Below are positions 7,222-16,050 of a stretch of DNA of 34,129 bases, in pieces; the first letter of the stretch is position 1; each line of letters begins with the position of its first letter. The translations under genes and the position numbers were made by a program. A model generated the notes under the pieces. The model did not search any database. It had not been told where the DNA came from and saw nothing but the letters and a program-made list of their open reading frames with translations. The DNA comes from an uncultured bacterium (lineage in GTDB: Bacteria; Pseudomonadota; Alphaproteobacteria; Sphingomonadales; Sphingomonadaceae). The stretch lies in the NCBI GenBank assembly GCA_903884945.1, contig CAISGR010000158.1, positions 1-34,129 of the forward strand, read 5' to 3'.

Positions 7222-10200
7222 TCAGCACCTCGGCGGCGACAGGTCGATCTTCCAAGCCCGGGCTTGATCCGGTGTGATACCGTTGCGCTCCAGGGTTTCG
7301 AGCAGATCATCCTGGCGCGGCATTCCCATCACTAGGCGATAGGTGGCCAGCCTGTTGCGCAGCCGCGGCCATGCATCATGCTCGCGGCTCCAGTCGAGCA
7401 CCGGCACGATCCTTCTGATCTGGACTGGCTCGTCACAGCGCTCGAACACCCAGCATGGCGCGAGATCGCTCTCCATATCTTGCTGCGCAGCAAGCGCGAA
7501 CATGCCGCTCCAGGGATCCTCGTCAGCCGCGACCCCAGCCGCAACCAGGCCGGACAGGCCAATACCTCGCGCGACATTCAGCCGCACCGCATGACCCTTA
7601 TACCGATGAACACGGCCCTCACGCTGCTCGAGCTCGACCGGAGAAGCCGGCAAATTCCAGTGAACGACCGCATGACACCAGGGATGGAAGTCCAGGCCCT
7701 CCTGGCCAACAGCGGTCGATGCCAGCAGAAATGGTCGGAACGGCGAGTTGAACGCGGACCGGACCGCATCCAACCGACTGACCGCGCCATCGGCTTCTTT
7801 GATCTCGGCAAATCGCAGCGCATGCCGGCACCGAAGCCGAACCCCTTCGACATCCTGTCCATTCTTGCCGCGCCGCCGCCGCCGCTCCAGCCCGCGCACC
7901 TCGATGGAAGCCCGGCGCAGCGTCAATGCGCCATGGACCGCCTTCGCAGCTTTCTCGAGTTTTTCCTCCGCGGTCCCTTCGAACATGGACAGCCCATCGG
8001 CTTCAAAATGGAGATGTTCGTCAAGCAGCGCCTGCAGATTGCCATCGATGCAATACTCAAGGGCCTGACGCCAATAGACGCGCTTGCGCCCCGGATATTG
8101 CAGCTGAACCGCAGCGGTCGCCTCACCCTGGTTGAACAGCGTCTGAAACCCACGGGCGATATGGTAAGCGCCCCGCCGGAGCATGCTGCCGGCAACTTCT
8201 CCCCGCAATGTTCGCGCCAGCGAGCGGAAGGCGCATATGCCGGGCGATCCGATCGCGAGGCGAGCAAGCATGTCCGCCAGATCGCGCGGCCGCCGGCCAA
8301 GTTGCCCCGGATCGTCCAGGACTGCCTGAATCGCCTCGCGGACACGATCGAGGTCGGCCGGGCCGGTTTCGCCCTCGCTGAGCAGAGGATCAGCGCTCAA
8401 CCAGCTTTCAACCACTTGCCGGTCCTCGATCAATAGCGGCGCCGCCCAATACCAGCGCTCATCGATTCGCCCGACCGAGCCGCCGCCTCCGAGCGATCGC
8501 AAGACCGGCACGATCTGCTTCCGGACGGCGCCCAGCAACGCGCTCCGCTCGATCGCAGCCCCCTCGCTCAGCGCGAAAGACAGCGGATCGCCCAGCGCCG
8601 CGAGCGCGGCACAAGGCAGCAGCAAGGCAAGTGGTGCCATGCCGAGCGTCGGGTCCGACGCAGCCCGACCCGGTCGGCCAAGACGCAGCGTATCGCCGAG
8701 TTCGCCAAACCGCTTGTGCCGCTGACCAACTTCGCGACTGTTTCGACGAATCCGCGTGATCCGCGTCCCGCGCAAATTCGCAGCAAGCCGTTGTTCCATC
8801 TCATAGGAGATCATCGCCGAGATCGCGTCCGGCGCTAACCGCCATTCCGTGAAGATCAGGCGCTTGAGATCTATGGGGACCCCGGCGAACAGGCCCTTGG
8901 GATGAATGTAGGGCAGGCCGGGGGGCACCCACAAAAGCCGCTCCGCACCGGCCGGCACCGCGTCGCGGATCAAGTCACGCAGGCGCGCCGACGGCGGCGC
9001 AATCGGATCGAGCCGACGCAATGCGGGCAAATCGAGCAGCAGGTTCCCACGCTTCGCTTCTTTCGCGACGAACCGTCGATCGCCGCCGGTCGCTGCGACG
9101 GACGCGGTCCGAAACTGATACTCACGCATGAAATCGAGAAAGTACGGCGCCGATTTCCAGTATTCGACACCGTCGCGGGTTTTCAGCCGCCGCGCGATCC
9201 GCCGCGCGGAAATCGCACCAGCCAAATCTTCCTGCTCGCTCGCCAGAACCCGCACGTCTTCGGCAACCATTCCATCCGCCCGCTTCGTCGATCCCGTACG
9301 TTCGGTCCGGCTCATGATCTTGCCGAGAATAGCCTGCGCTCCATCGCGTGCTTGCATTACCTCCGCTTCGACTGGCGGATGCGCCCGGAGCGCACGCGAA
9401 AATGCGTCGAGCGCGCTCTCCAGAGCGATGGCCGCATCCCTTCCGGCCAGAAACCGCACCAGTCCGACGAAATCATCGTAAGGCTTCTCACCTGGGGCGA
9501 GCGCGCCGCCGGGCATGCGATATGGCGTCGCCGACAGAAGAAGCACGCGTCGTCCCGGAAGCGTGTCGGTTAGCAAACGCTCGGCAAGCCGGACCGCGAG
9601 ATCGGTCTCGATCCTGCTCACATCGAGAAGATGCGAGAAGCGCTGGAATTCGTCGACGATGATCAATCCATTGCTCGCCAGCGCCTCGGCGCTGCCGATC
9701 GCGAGTTCCTTGCGCAGCCGGCCAATGACCTGGTTCCGCTTCCGCCGGAACACGCGCTCCGCGAGGGCGTCGCGTGCCTCTGACGCCTCGGATGCGATCG
9801 CCCGAATCTCGGCAGACAGATCCTCATCCGTCGATACTGCGTTCGCGAAGGCGTCGACGATCTGCGGATCGGGCGGGCGCCGGTGAAGATCATGCAGCCG
9901 TCCCTGCCAACTGACATCGCTCACCTGCTGCATTATCACGCGAAAGCCGGGACTCCGAAAATGACGGCGCAGGCACCAGAAGAGCAGCGCCCGCTCACGC
10001 ACATGGCCGGCCCGACCGGTCACGTTGAAGGAGGTATCGGGGGTCAACGCGAAATAGCGCACGCCGTCGGCCGACCTTGCCTCGGTCGCGAGCAATGTCA
10101 GTCGTGTCGCACTGACCGCGCCACCATGGCCGTGGACCTTTAATCGCTTGAGGTTCTGGCTGGCGACAGGCTGGCTCGAGCAGAGATAGACGATGTCGAT

Positions 10201-10374
10201 CGCCTTGCCCTCGCGGCGTCCAAGCGCCTCGGCTATCACTTCGCGTGCGACGACGGTCTTGCCCAGACCGACTTCGTCGGCGACGAGAAAGCGCCGTGCC
10301 GGCAGCGCATCTTCCCAGAAACGTTTGACGACGTAAGCAGCAGTCCGCTGCTGAAAGCGCGTCGGACCGCTCAT
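7222..10374 (-). CDS. SF2/SNF2-type helicase of the DUF6361-PLD module (1050 aa)
   Basis: The start at 10374 overlaps the stop of the PLD-like gene (ATGA), and translation from there gives MSGPTRFQQRTAAYVV. The two RecA-like lobes are readable. Motif I is DEVGLGKT (33-40), motif II is DEFQ (241-244) and motif III is SATP (281-284). The C-terminal lobe carries GQEGLDFH followed by motif VI QREGRVHR (917-924). The order and the DEVGLGKT form resemble RapA/SNF2-like ATPases that translocate on duplex DNA and recur in defence loci. A long insertion of ~500 residues separates the lobes and may be a specificity or coupling domain. The gene is the third cistron of an overlapping operon with DUF6361 and PLD-like genes, so the three products probably act as one complex or pathway. 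Calling that restriction of foreign DNA is an inference. Confidence 0.85.
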   Translation of the reverse strand: MSGPTRFQQRTAAYVVKRFWEDALPARRFLVADEVGLGKTVVAREVIAEALGRREGKAIDIVYLCSSQPVASQNLKRLKVHGHGGAVSATRLTLLATEARSADGVRYFALTPDTSFNVTGRAGHVRERALLFWCLRRHFRSPGFRVIMQQVSDVSWQGRLHDLHRRPPDPQIVDAFANAVSTDEDLSAEIRAIASEASEARDALAERVFRRKRNQVIGRLRKELAIGSAEALASNGLIIVDEFQRFSHLLDVSRIETDLAVRLAERLLTDTLPGRRVLLLSATPYRMPGGALAPGEKPYDDFVGLVRFLAGRDAAIALESALDAFSRALRAHPPVEAEVMQARDGAQAILGKIMSRTERTGSTKRADGMVAEDVRVLASEQEDLAGAISARRIARRLKTRDGVEYWKSAPYFLDFMREYQFRTASVAATGGDRRFVAKEAKRGNLLLDLPALRRLDPIAPPSARLRDLIRDAVPAGAERLLWVPPGLPYIHPKGLFAGVPIDLKRLIFTEWRLAPDAISAMISYEMEQRLAANLRGTRITRIRRNSREVGQRHKRFGELGDTLRLGRPGRAASDPTLGMAPLALLLPCAALAALGDPLSFALSEGAAIERSALLGAVRKQIVPVLRSLGGGGSVGRIDERWYWAAPLLIEDRQVVESWLSADPLLSEGETGPADLDRVREAIQAVLDDPGQLGRRPRDLADMLARLAIGSPGICAFRSLARTLRGEVAGSMLRRGAYHIARGFQTLFNQGEATAAVQLQYPGRKRVYWRQALEYCIDGNLQALLDEHLHFEADGLSMFEGTAEEKLEKAAKAVHGALTLRRASIEVRGLERRRRRGKNGQDVEGVRLRCRHALRFAEIKEADGAVSRLDAVRSAFNSPFRPFLLASTAVGQEGLDFHPWCHAVVHWNLPASPVELEQREGRVHRYKGHAVRLNVARGIGLSGLVAAGVAADEDPWSGMFALAAQQDMESDLAPCWVFERCDEPVQIRRIVPVLDWSREHDAWPRLRNRLATYRLVMGMPRQDDLLETLERNGITPDQARAWKIDLSPPRC

Positions 10375-12146
10375 AATACAAGGCCCGCCGCGCGCATGAC
10401 CGACGACCACAGGGCCGTGAAATCCTCCGACGCGACAGTCTCCAGCTCCTCGGGACCAAAGCTCTCGAGCATCTGCCGGATCGAGCCCAGCCGCTCGGGA
10501 TCGTCCGTCGCACAGCGGATGAGCAGTTCGAGAAGCCCCGCCTGACCAGACGCCCTCCAGGCTGTGGGGTCGCCGTCCATCCCATCACCCCCGGCCAGCC
10601 CTTCAAGGCCCGTGAAATCGCCCAGCATGATTCGCAAAAAATCGGCAAAATGCTGTCGGTCGGGCAGGAGCGCCCGTAACGCCGCGTGTCGTCGCTCCTC
10701 TTCGTCAACGCCGCGCACCTCGAGGTTCAGCGTGAACGAAATCAGCCCATCGGCGCCATCCGCCTCGAACACCGTGAAGCCGGTGATCTCTGATAGGTCA
10801 AGCGTGCCGGGAAAGGCTGCCGGCGATCCCGAGATAAGCCCCGGGCCGCACCGGGTGGCGCGGTTGGCCGACAGCGTCGCCGGGCGAAAACGCAGGGCCG
10901 GGAGAAGCTCTGGCAAAGCCGGGTCGACCTTGCCATCGGCCACCAGCGCGATGTGCCAGCCATCGTCCGATGCCGTGCAGGCGATATGGAGCTTCGCGTC
11001 CCACAACGCGGCGCGCGCGGGGCGATCGTCGAAAGGCGCGGGCTTCTCGTCGACCGGTTGAGCCGGTTCGAAATCCTCGATCACCGCGCCGAGGCTATGG
11101 CGGTCGAGCAGGGCATCGACGCCGGACTCGCCCAGCGCCTTCCCACAGTCGAATGTCGCCATGACCTCGACATTGCGCCCGTCCATCGCCGCGCCGGTCG
11201 CATTCATCGAACCGATCGCCATCCGCGCCTGCCGGCCTGACTCCCAGATCAAGGCTTTGCCGTGCAGTTCTCCAACCTTGCCTGCGAGCAGGGGATCGTC
11301 GGGGACCGCCAGAACGGCCTGCCGCGCGAACCCGTCGCGTGCGGCAGCCCAGCACCGATCGAGCGCATCGCTCCGCGAAATGACGATGACCGGCTGCTTG
11401 CTCGACCCCGCCAGTTGGCGAAGCGCCAGACCTGTCAGGAACGGCGAGATCACGACGAGCCGATCACTCTTCGGCTGGACCCATGTCCGGCCAGGCCCGG
11501 TTCCCAAAGCATGGAAGGTCACCGCGCCAAGACCGTCCGGCAAACGCCACCGCGCCCTTTCAACGTCCCGAGCCATCTCCGCGATCAGCCGAAGCTGCCC
11601 CTGATCGGGCGGCCGTGCGCACCAGGACGGCATAGCCCGCAAGAGCGCGCCGATATCATTCCCCTTGCCGGATCCGGGAGCGCCGCGGCTGTCCATGACG
11701 ATACCTAGATCCCATGAACGATCACCGGTCAGGTTGCGGCTGAGAATGGCGATCCGCAACATGGAACGGCCCGTCGCTGGATCGACGAACCGGATCACCC
11801 AAAGTTTCGGATGGAAGGCACCGCCCATCGGTGCCTTCACCTCGTGGACCATGCGCTCCGCCTCGATAATCGCCGGAGGCAGATATTCAGCGGGATGAAT
11901 CGCACCGCGCTGGCAGAAGATCAGCGTCCGATCGCATACGCGCTTGAGCGCCGCCAACTCGACCGCCGTAAAAATCCCGGCTTTCCGTTTCGCCATACCG
12001 GGCAGATCAGCGAGCATCGCTGCCGGCAAGGAAAGCACGGTATCGAGCGACGCCGAATAGGCGCAGACCACAAGCGCATCGATCGCGAACCCAGCGGGTG
12101 GCCGCACGATGTCATAGATGGACAGACGCTTCTGTGGCTCAAGCAT
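10371..12146 (-). CDS. Phospholipase-D-like family protein (591 aa)
   Basis: Two degenerate PLD half-sites are visible: HPKLWVIRF (His112, Lys114) followed by ILSRNLTGDRSWD (~134-146), and HGKALIW (His295, Lys297) followed by GSMNATGAA (312-320). This H-x-K plus N/S-x-T pairing is typical of PLD-superfamily nucleases and phosphodiesterases, in which the two histidines form one active site. The C-terminal ~200 residues are unassigned. The ATG overlaps the stop of the DUF6361 gene (TGATG) and its own stop overlaps the helicase start, so the three are translationally coupled. PLD-like proteins paired with helicases are known in defence systems such as DISARM (DrmC) and Mokosh. This one is most likely the nuclease of the trio, though it could be non-catalytic because some of the usual Asp and Glu residues are not obvious. 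Confidence 0.8.
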   Translation of the reverse strand: MLEPQKRLSIYDIVRPPAGFAIDALVVCAYSASLDTVLSLPAAMLADLPGMAKRKAGIFTAVELAALKRVCDRTLIFCQRGAIHPAEYLPPAIIEAERMVHEVKAPMGGAFHPKLWVIRFVDPATGRSMLRIAILSRNLTGDRSWDLGIVMDSRGAPGSGKGNDIGALLRAMPSWCARPPDQGQLRLIAEMARDVERARWRLPDGLGAVTFHALGTGPGRTWVQPKSDRLVVISPFLTGLALRQLAGSSKQPVIVISRSDALDRCWAAARDGFARQAVLAVPDDPLLAGKVGELHGKALIWESGRQARMAIGSMNATGAAMDGRNVEVMATFDCGKALGESGVDALLDRHSLGAVIEDFEPAQPVDEKPAPFDDRPARAALWDAKLHIACTASDDGWHIALVADGKVDPALPELLPALRFRPATLSANRATRCGPGLISGSPAAFPGTLDLSEITGFTVFEADGADGLISFTLNLEVRGVDEEERRHAALRALLPDRQHFADFLRIMLGDFTGLEGLAGGDGMDGDPTAWRASGQAGLLELLIRCATDDPERLGSIRQMLESFGPEELETVASEDFTALWSSVMRAAGLVL

Positions 12147-13369
12147 CAAGGTGCGGCCGCCAGATCGTTGAGGCAACGCCGCGCCACATGCCAGCGATAA
12201 TCGAGCGTGCTGCCCGACTCACCACGCCACCGGGCGCGGGCTTTGCGCGATGCGATCCGGGAGGTGCCCGACGCGCCTTTGAGGAACACCTCTCTGTCGC
12301 TCACGAGCGCCGCCGCCCCGGAATCGGAGAGCAATGTATCCGGTCCCAGGCACCTCTCCGCCCAACGCCGGACGAATAGGATGGCATGCGGGTCCACGCT
12401 GTGCCGCGTGATCGCACCGAGCGCCGGCAGCTCGCCGATCCGTCTGATCACGAGATCGACATCGGCAGGCGACAGACGGTCGCGCCATGTGGTGAACGAT
12501 GCGACATGCGCGTCGCGTACATCGAGCCTGCCGCCCTCGGGCAACATCAACTCGGCCACTCGAATATTGTAGAGGATGACCGCACCGTGCATCAGCCGCG
12601 AGAACGCCGCACCCAGCATCAGCAGATCGCGCGCCGCCGGTCGGAGCCGCGAGACCCGCGGATGGTCCCAGGCATCGCTCGCCGATGTCTTCCGCCGATA
12701 AGCGCTGAAGGGACCGAACAAATTATATTCATGACCCCGCCCGACTGGGTCGACACAGGCATTGCGAAGTCGGTTGCGCAGGAACGCCGCCTCGTCGGTA
12801 TCCAGGCCGAAATTCAAACCCTCGATCGACGGAAACCCCGCCGGAGGTGGCGGGCGCACCATGTCGAAACCGATATCGAACGCGCTGCCGCCGCCATCCT
12901 CGCTCGGTGCCGCCTGTTTTACGCGCTCCCGAGAACTGGCAATCTGCCGGGCCCAGCGCAGACGGCTACCGCCTGCACGGCGCATGCCCAGCACCGCAAG
13001 GCCGTTCCAATAGATCTCGCTCGGCATCCGTTCCAGATCTTCCTGGCTCTGAATACCGATGACACCTTCGCCCGCCCCCAGCACGGAAAGACGCTGGATG
13101 AGAAGGACTTCCGTCCTGCGCAACTCGTCGATAATCCGCTGAGGATCACCCTGCCGGGCCGCGACCTCACAGCACCATTGAACGAACAGAAAATAGCGGA
13201 CCCGTTCCTGGATGGTGCTGAGCCCCGGAAAGAACAGGTCGGCGAAGCTGTCGCGAATTGTGCCCAGCCCCAATTCGTCACGCGCGTCATGCCCCTTGGC
13301 GGCGCCGAGCGCACGCAGGACCGACTGTTCATGTTCGCTGTCGTGATCGACCCATCCGAGAAAATTCAA
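12146..13369 (-). CDS. DUF6361 family protein (407 aa)
   Basis: The N-terminus reads FLGWVDHDSEH..., then DARDELGLGTIRDSFADLFFPGLSTIQERVRYFLFVQWC, which matches my memory of the DUF6361 family signature (a GW-D start, RDELG-G-IRD and FPG-ST-Q-R-RYF). The start is placed at the TTG at 13369, which has GGGGGA about five bases upstream and gives MNFLGWVD, close to the usual family start. A longer TTG start at 13393 is also open. The family is of unknown function and cytosolic. It is the first gene of the coupled operon with the PLD-like and helicase genes and is therefore a candidate target-recognition or structural component. A WYL-like gene lies 304 bases upstream in the same direction. Confidence 0.8.
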   Translation of the reverse strand: MNFLGWVDHDSEHEQSVLRALGAAKGHDARDELGLGTIRDSFADLFFPGLSTIQERVRYFLFVQWCCEVAARQGDPQRIIDELRRTEVLLIQRLSVLGAGEGVIGIQSQEDLERMPSEIYWNGLAVLGMRRAGGSRLRWARQIASSRERVKQAAPSEDGGGSAFDIGFDMVRPPPPAGFPSIEGLNFGLDTDEAAFLRNRLRNACVDPVGRGHEYNLFGPFSAYRRKTSASDAWDHPRVSRLRPAARDLLMLGAAFSRLMHGAVILYNIRVAELMLPEGGRLDVRDAHVASFTTWRDRLSPADVDLVIRRIGELPALGAITRHSVDPHAILFVRRWAERCLGPDTLLSDSGAAALVSDREVFLKGASGTSRIASRKARARWRGESGSTLDYRWHVARRCLNDLAAAP

Positions 13370-13673
13370 ATATCCCCCAACGGCGTTGCGCAATCACATC
13401 CCCGGATTCCGCACGCTCCTGTACCATGTCGTCTTCCACGCCGCTGGTCGACCTCAAAGAGACACCGTCATCGATCGATTCGCGCAACCGGCAAAACATC
13501 AAACACGATGCCACCCGTGTGCACGGATTGATGACGATGAGGCGAAGACTCCCGATATCGGCTATCTCTGAACCAGCCGGCTCGGTCCCGTCACTCCGCG
13601 CGTCGCATCCTGGTCCGCTCAGTCTCGGCTATATGGTCTTACCTACTAAACGTCCGACGCCGTCACCAGACCG
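13370..13673. other. Intergenic region upstream of the DUF6361 operon
   Basis: These 304 bases separate the WYL-like gene from DUF6361 and presumably hold the operon's promoter on the minus strand. I found no convincing -35/-10 pair and no long inverted repeat. A minus-strand frame (13329-13514, GTG start) overlaps the DUF6361 start and reads weakly like protein, but I do not accept it as a gene. Confidence 0.4.
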
Positions 13674-14036
13674 CTAGGGTTCCAGTTGCGCCATGATGCC
13701 CTCAGCATAGCGCGCGTCGCTTAGATCAAGACCGGCAAACGGCACAAAGCCTTCAATCGTCATCGCGATTGATTTGAGCCCAGCTACCCTGAAACTTGCC
13801 AGTTTCGCCTCCTCAGGCGCTCCACCGTTCCGTTCGATCACGATGGCATCCACGAAGGGCGCATCGTGACGTGTGTAGAGAATGTGCGGCGCTAGAATGA
13901 CCATGCCGCGATTATAGGTGGCACGAATGCATAACTGATTGCGGATCGCCTGCGAAAGGAGCGCCAGGGCATCGAATTCTGCGGAACCGTCGTCGCTACG
14001 AGGCCGAATCGACAGTGTCTTCCGCAGGGCTTGCAT
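13674..14036 (-). CDS. Small WYL-like domain protein (120 aa)
   Basis: Residues ~23-95 follow the pattern of a WYL domain: a helix LLSQAIRNQ, strands IRATYN and GMVILAPHILYT, then FVDAIVIERNG, and a closing strand FRVAGLKSIAM. WYL domains bind ligands or nucleic acid and often regulate defence loci. There is no helix-turn-helix in this short protein, so it would act as a ligand or RNA/DNA-binding accessory. It lies between mucR and the DUF6361 operon, all on the minus strand. The ATG at 14036 has only a weak upstream CGGGAT as a ribosome site. The WYL assignment is pattern-based and moderate in confidence. Confidence 0.6.
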   Translation of the reverse strand: MQALRKTLSIRPRSDDGSAEFDALALLSQAIRNQLCIRATYNRGMVILAPHILYTRHDAPFVDAIVIERNGGAPEEAKLASFRVAGLKSIAMTIEGFVPFAGLDLSDARYAEGIMAQLEP

Positions 14037-14146
14037 ATCCCGACAGCTAAAGGTGGGGCATCATCATCGCAAGCAACCAACGAGACGCGCAACTCCCCCG
14101 ATACCTGTTCCGCTGACCCCGCCCCATCAGGCTGAAGCCTGGTCGA

Positions 14147-14170
14147 TGGGCGGGAACAGGATCCCGCCCA
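14147..14170 (-). terminator. Hairpin just beyond mucR
   Basis: The inverted repeat TGGGCGGGA / TCCCGCCCA (14147-14155 and 14162-14170, six-base loop) lies immediately after the mucR stop. There is no U-tract, so it may be a transcript-stabilising or Rho-assisted end instead of an intrinsic terminator. Confidence 0.5.
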
Positions 14171-14176
14171 CCATGG

Positions 14177-14908
14177 TCAGCTTGCTTCCGACACCGCTTC
14201 CACCGCCGCTTTCCGACCGCGACGCGGCTTCGCTGCAGGCTTAGCTGCCGCATCCTGCGCGACGGGCTCTGTCTTTGCCTTGCGACCCCGCGTCGGTTTC
14301 ACGATGGCCTCATTGGTCTCGGCAGCGGAAGCCGCTGGTACAGCCGCGGCCGACTTTTTCGGTTTGCGGCCCGCCTTCAGTCCCACATCCTTGGCTGGCA
14401 CGGCCGACTTTGCTTTGGCGACACGCGCTTTCCTCACGGTCGGAGCCTTCTGCGCCGTCTCCACCGGTGCCGGCGCTTCCTCGCTTTCGCTCACTACCAC
14501 TGCCGGCGCCGCTGGCTTGCGCCCAAGGCCCAATCGCTTCGCGACCTCCCGTCGCTGCTCTGAATAGCCTGGCGCGACCATGGGATAATCCTTCGGCAAC
14601 TTGTACCGGTCCCGATACTCCGCAGGCGTCAGTCCGTTCGTCGACAGATGGCGTTTCAAGGTCTTGTACGGTTTGCCGTCGATCATCCTGAGAATGTGAT
14701 CACGAGACGCGAGGCTCTTGCGAGCCGTCGTCGCCGGCGCAAATTCGGGCACTGCAGGTTCCACGGCCGCGACGTTGCCCGACAGCGCCGTGCGCGTCGA
14801 CTGAATAAGGCCGGCCAACTCCGCGCTCGGCACCAAATTGTTCGAAACATAAGCGCTCAAAAGCTGGACTGTCAGCGTCGTGAGATCGGGCGTCTCGGCC
14901 TCGGCCAT
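14177..14908 (-). CDS. mucR: MucR/Ros family regulator lacking zinc ligands, with AT-hook-like tail (243 aa)
   Basis: ATG at 14908 is preceded by GGAG at seven bases. Residues ~14-125 match the MucR/Ros family: AYVSNNLVPSAEL, then DGKPYKTLKRHL, LTPAEYRDRYKLPKDYPMVAPGYSEQR and AKRLGLG. The positions of the two zinc-binding cysteines in Ros are Arg74 and Asp77 here, and the second histidine is also absent. It therefore resembles the zinc-free Ros-fold proteins described from Mesorhizobium. Residues ~130-243 are a low-complexity Ala/Lys/Pro tail with GRKPKK, RGRKAK and RRGRKA motifs like AT-hooks or histone H1 tails. MucR proteins bind AT-rich DNA and act as nucleoid-structuring repressors, so this copy may silence the element or its own divergent neighbour. 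It is divergent from the long plus-strand block beginning at 15084. Confidence 0.88.
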   Translation of the reverse strand: MAEAETPDLTTLTVQLLSAYVSNNLVPSAELAGLIQSTRTALSGNVAAVEPAVPEFAPATTARKSLASRDHILRMIDGKPYKTLKRHLSTNGLTPAEYRDRYKLPKDYPMVAPGYSEQRREVAKRLGLGRKPAAPAVVVSESEEAPAPVETAQKAPTVRKARVAKAKSAVPAKDVGLKAGRKPKKSAAAVPAASAAETNEAIVKPTRGRKAKTEPVAQDAAAKPAAKPRRGRKAAVEAVSEAS

Positions 14909-15083
14909 GGGATACTCCTTCATTGTGCGAACAGATGAGCAGCACAGCGCATTAACCGCGCCAATTTTCAAAGAGGTAAACACAAATCCTGCCGTGGCCC
15001 GATCGTGAAGTCAAAGGGAAGGGTGGGGAGGATGGTGCGTCCCGGAGATATCCGCGCACCACCGTCTTTCCCTGGAGAAGTAC
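14909..15083. promoter_or_regulatory. Divergent intergenic region between mucR and the plus-strand block
   Basis: The 175 bases contain an AT-rich patch (around 14951-14988) of the type MucR/Ros proteins prefer, so autoregulation is plausible. A minus-strand TTGACT at 15014-15009 could be a -35 for mucR, but the matching -10 is poor. The plus-side half contains the purine tract and hairpin leader described separately. Confidence 0.4.
15013..15060 (+). promoter_or_regulatory. Purine tract plus hairpin leader, copy 1
   Basis: A G-rich purine tract (15013-15032) is followed by the inverted repeat GGTGCG / CGCACC (15034-15039 and 15055-15060). The Shine-Dalgarno and ATG of the 15084 gene come after it. 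It is one of eight leaders with the same layout in this window. Confidence 0.45.
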
Positions 15084-15554
15084 ATGGCAGACCGCGTTTC
15101 CGTAGCGATCAAGCTTGGCGGACAGCTTCCGCGGTCCTTGATCGCCGACTTCGAAGCGGCGATCATCAGCGACGGCGCTTCGACCGACTGGCAAGGCTCT
15201 GAATTTACCGTCGCCGAACTGCCGGTCGATCAACCCCTTTCCCTGATGGCCAACGAAGTGGCCTGGGGAAGCTTCGAGGCGATCGAACAATTCTGTCGCG
15301 ACAATCAGCTGATATTCGCTCGCTGGGCAGGCGGATGCGCCGGAAGCTTTGGACCGGAACGACTCGTCTTCAATGGCATAGAGGAGATGACGTTCGCCGT
15401 CACAGATGACGACGAGGTCATGATCTCGCGCGACGATGTGCGCCGCCTCGGCTCGATCGCTTCCATCGAGACGCATTTTGCGGCCGCTGACCTTGCTGTG
15501 CCGCCGCTCGTCATCGTCGAGGCCCGCCAGCCTGACGGAGGCAATCATGGCTGA
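15084..15554 (+). CDS. Hypothetical protein, first gene of the plus-strand block (156 aa)
   Basis: The ATG at 15084 has GGAGAA seven bases upstream. The product is acidic and soluble, without signal peptide or membrane segment. It alternates hydrophobic strands and helices (WGSFEAIEQFCRDNQLIFARWAGG), which suggests a compact alpha/beta fold. Its last eight bases overlap the start of the next gene, so the two are co-translated. I do not recognise a family. It is typical of small conserved genes on sphingomonad accessory elements. Confidence 0.75.
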   Translation: MADRVSVAIKLGGQLPRSLIADFEAAIISDGASTDWQGSEFTVAELPVDQPLSLMANEVAWGSFEAIEQFCRDNQLIFARWAGGCAGSFGPERLVFNGIEEMTFAVTDDDEVMISRDDVRRLGSIASIETHFAAADLAVPPLVIVEARQPDGGNHG

Positions 15555-16050
15555 CACCTGGATCCAGGGCAGCTTTGCCTTCACCTGCAGCAACGCCGAA
15601 ATGGCTTTGATTGAGGAAGCATTTCAAGCCGCGGCCGATCTCATGGACGATTGCGAACCGCCAGATCCCACGCCCGAATTCCTCGCCATCTTTCCCCCGA
15701 CCGATCCGGCCCATTGCTGGAGCGGCTTTCGTGCGATTTTCAGTGACCCGAACTTTCCCAGCTTCGGTGTCGACTTCGAGGGTGGTAACAGTCTCGAAGC
15801 ACCTGCTGTCTGCACGATATACTTCTTCAGCGACACCGACTTCCAGCCGGACCCGTTAGCCCAGCTCATCTATCGGTGCTGCCGCGAAACCCTCACGAAG
15901 GCACCGATCGGCTTCGAATGGGCAGTGAGCTGCTCCAGGCCGAGAGCCGGTGAATTTGGCGGCGGATGGTGTGCCATCTTCGCGGACCGCATCGAAATCG
16001 AAAGCACCGGCGAGGCGCTCAGCCGCGCACTCAGCAGAGGGATCATCTGA
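15547..16050 (+). CDS. Hypothetical protein (167 aa)
   Basis: ATG at 15547 is chosen because CGGAGG lies six bases upstream and the longer frame is out of character. The product is soluble and acidic, with five cysteines and several aromatic strand-like stretches (TIYFFSDTDF, GFEWAVSCS, GGGWCAIFADRIEI). It overlaps the previous gene by eight bases and the next by one (TGATG), forming a coupled triplet. No family is recognised and no catalytic motif is evident. Confidence 0.75.
   Translation: MADTWIQGSFAFTCSNAEMALIEEAFQAAADLMDDCEPPDPTPEFLAIFPPTDPAHCWSGFRAIFSDPNFPSFGVDFEGGNSLEAPAVCTIYFFSDTDFQPDPLAQLIYRCCRETLTKAPIGFEWAVSCSRPRAGEFGGGWCAIFADRIEIESTGEALSRALSRGII

Noticed and set aside
7378..8436. 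352-codon plus-strand ORF inside the helicase gene
   Set aside because: It is antisense to the helicase C-terminal half, whose motifs are clear. Its composition is that of a high-GC shadow frame, and it has no ribosome site.
13329..13514. 61-codon minus-strand ORF upstream of DUF6361
   Set aside because: It overlaps the DUF6361 start, has a GTG start without a ribosome site, and has only weak coding character.
12386..13531. 381-codon plus-strand ORF opposite DUF6361
   Set aside because: It is a shadow of the DUF6361 frame, which carries the family signature. The antisense frame is Arg/His/Pro-rich without motifs.
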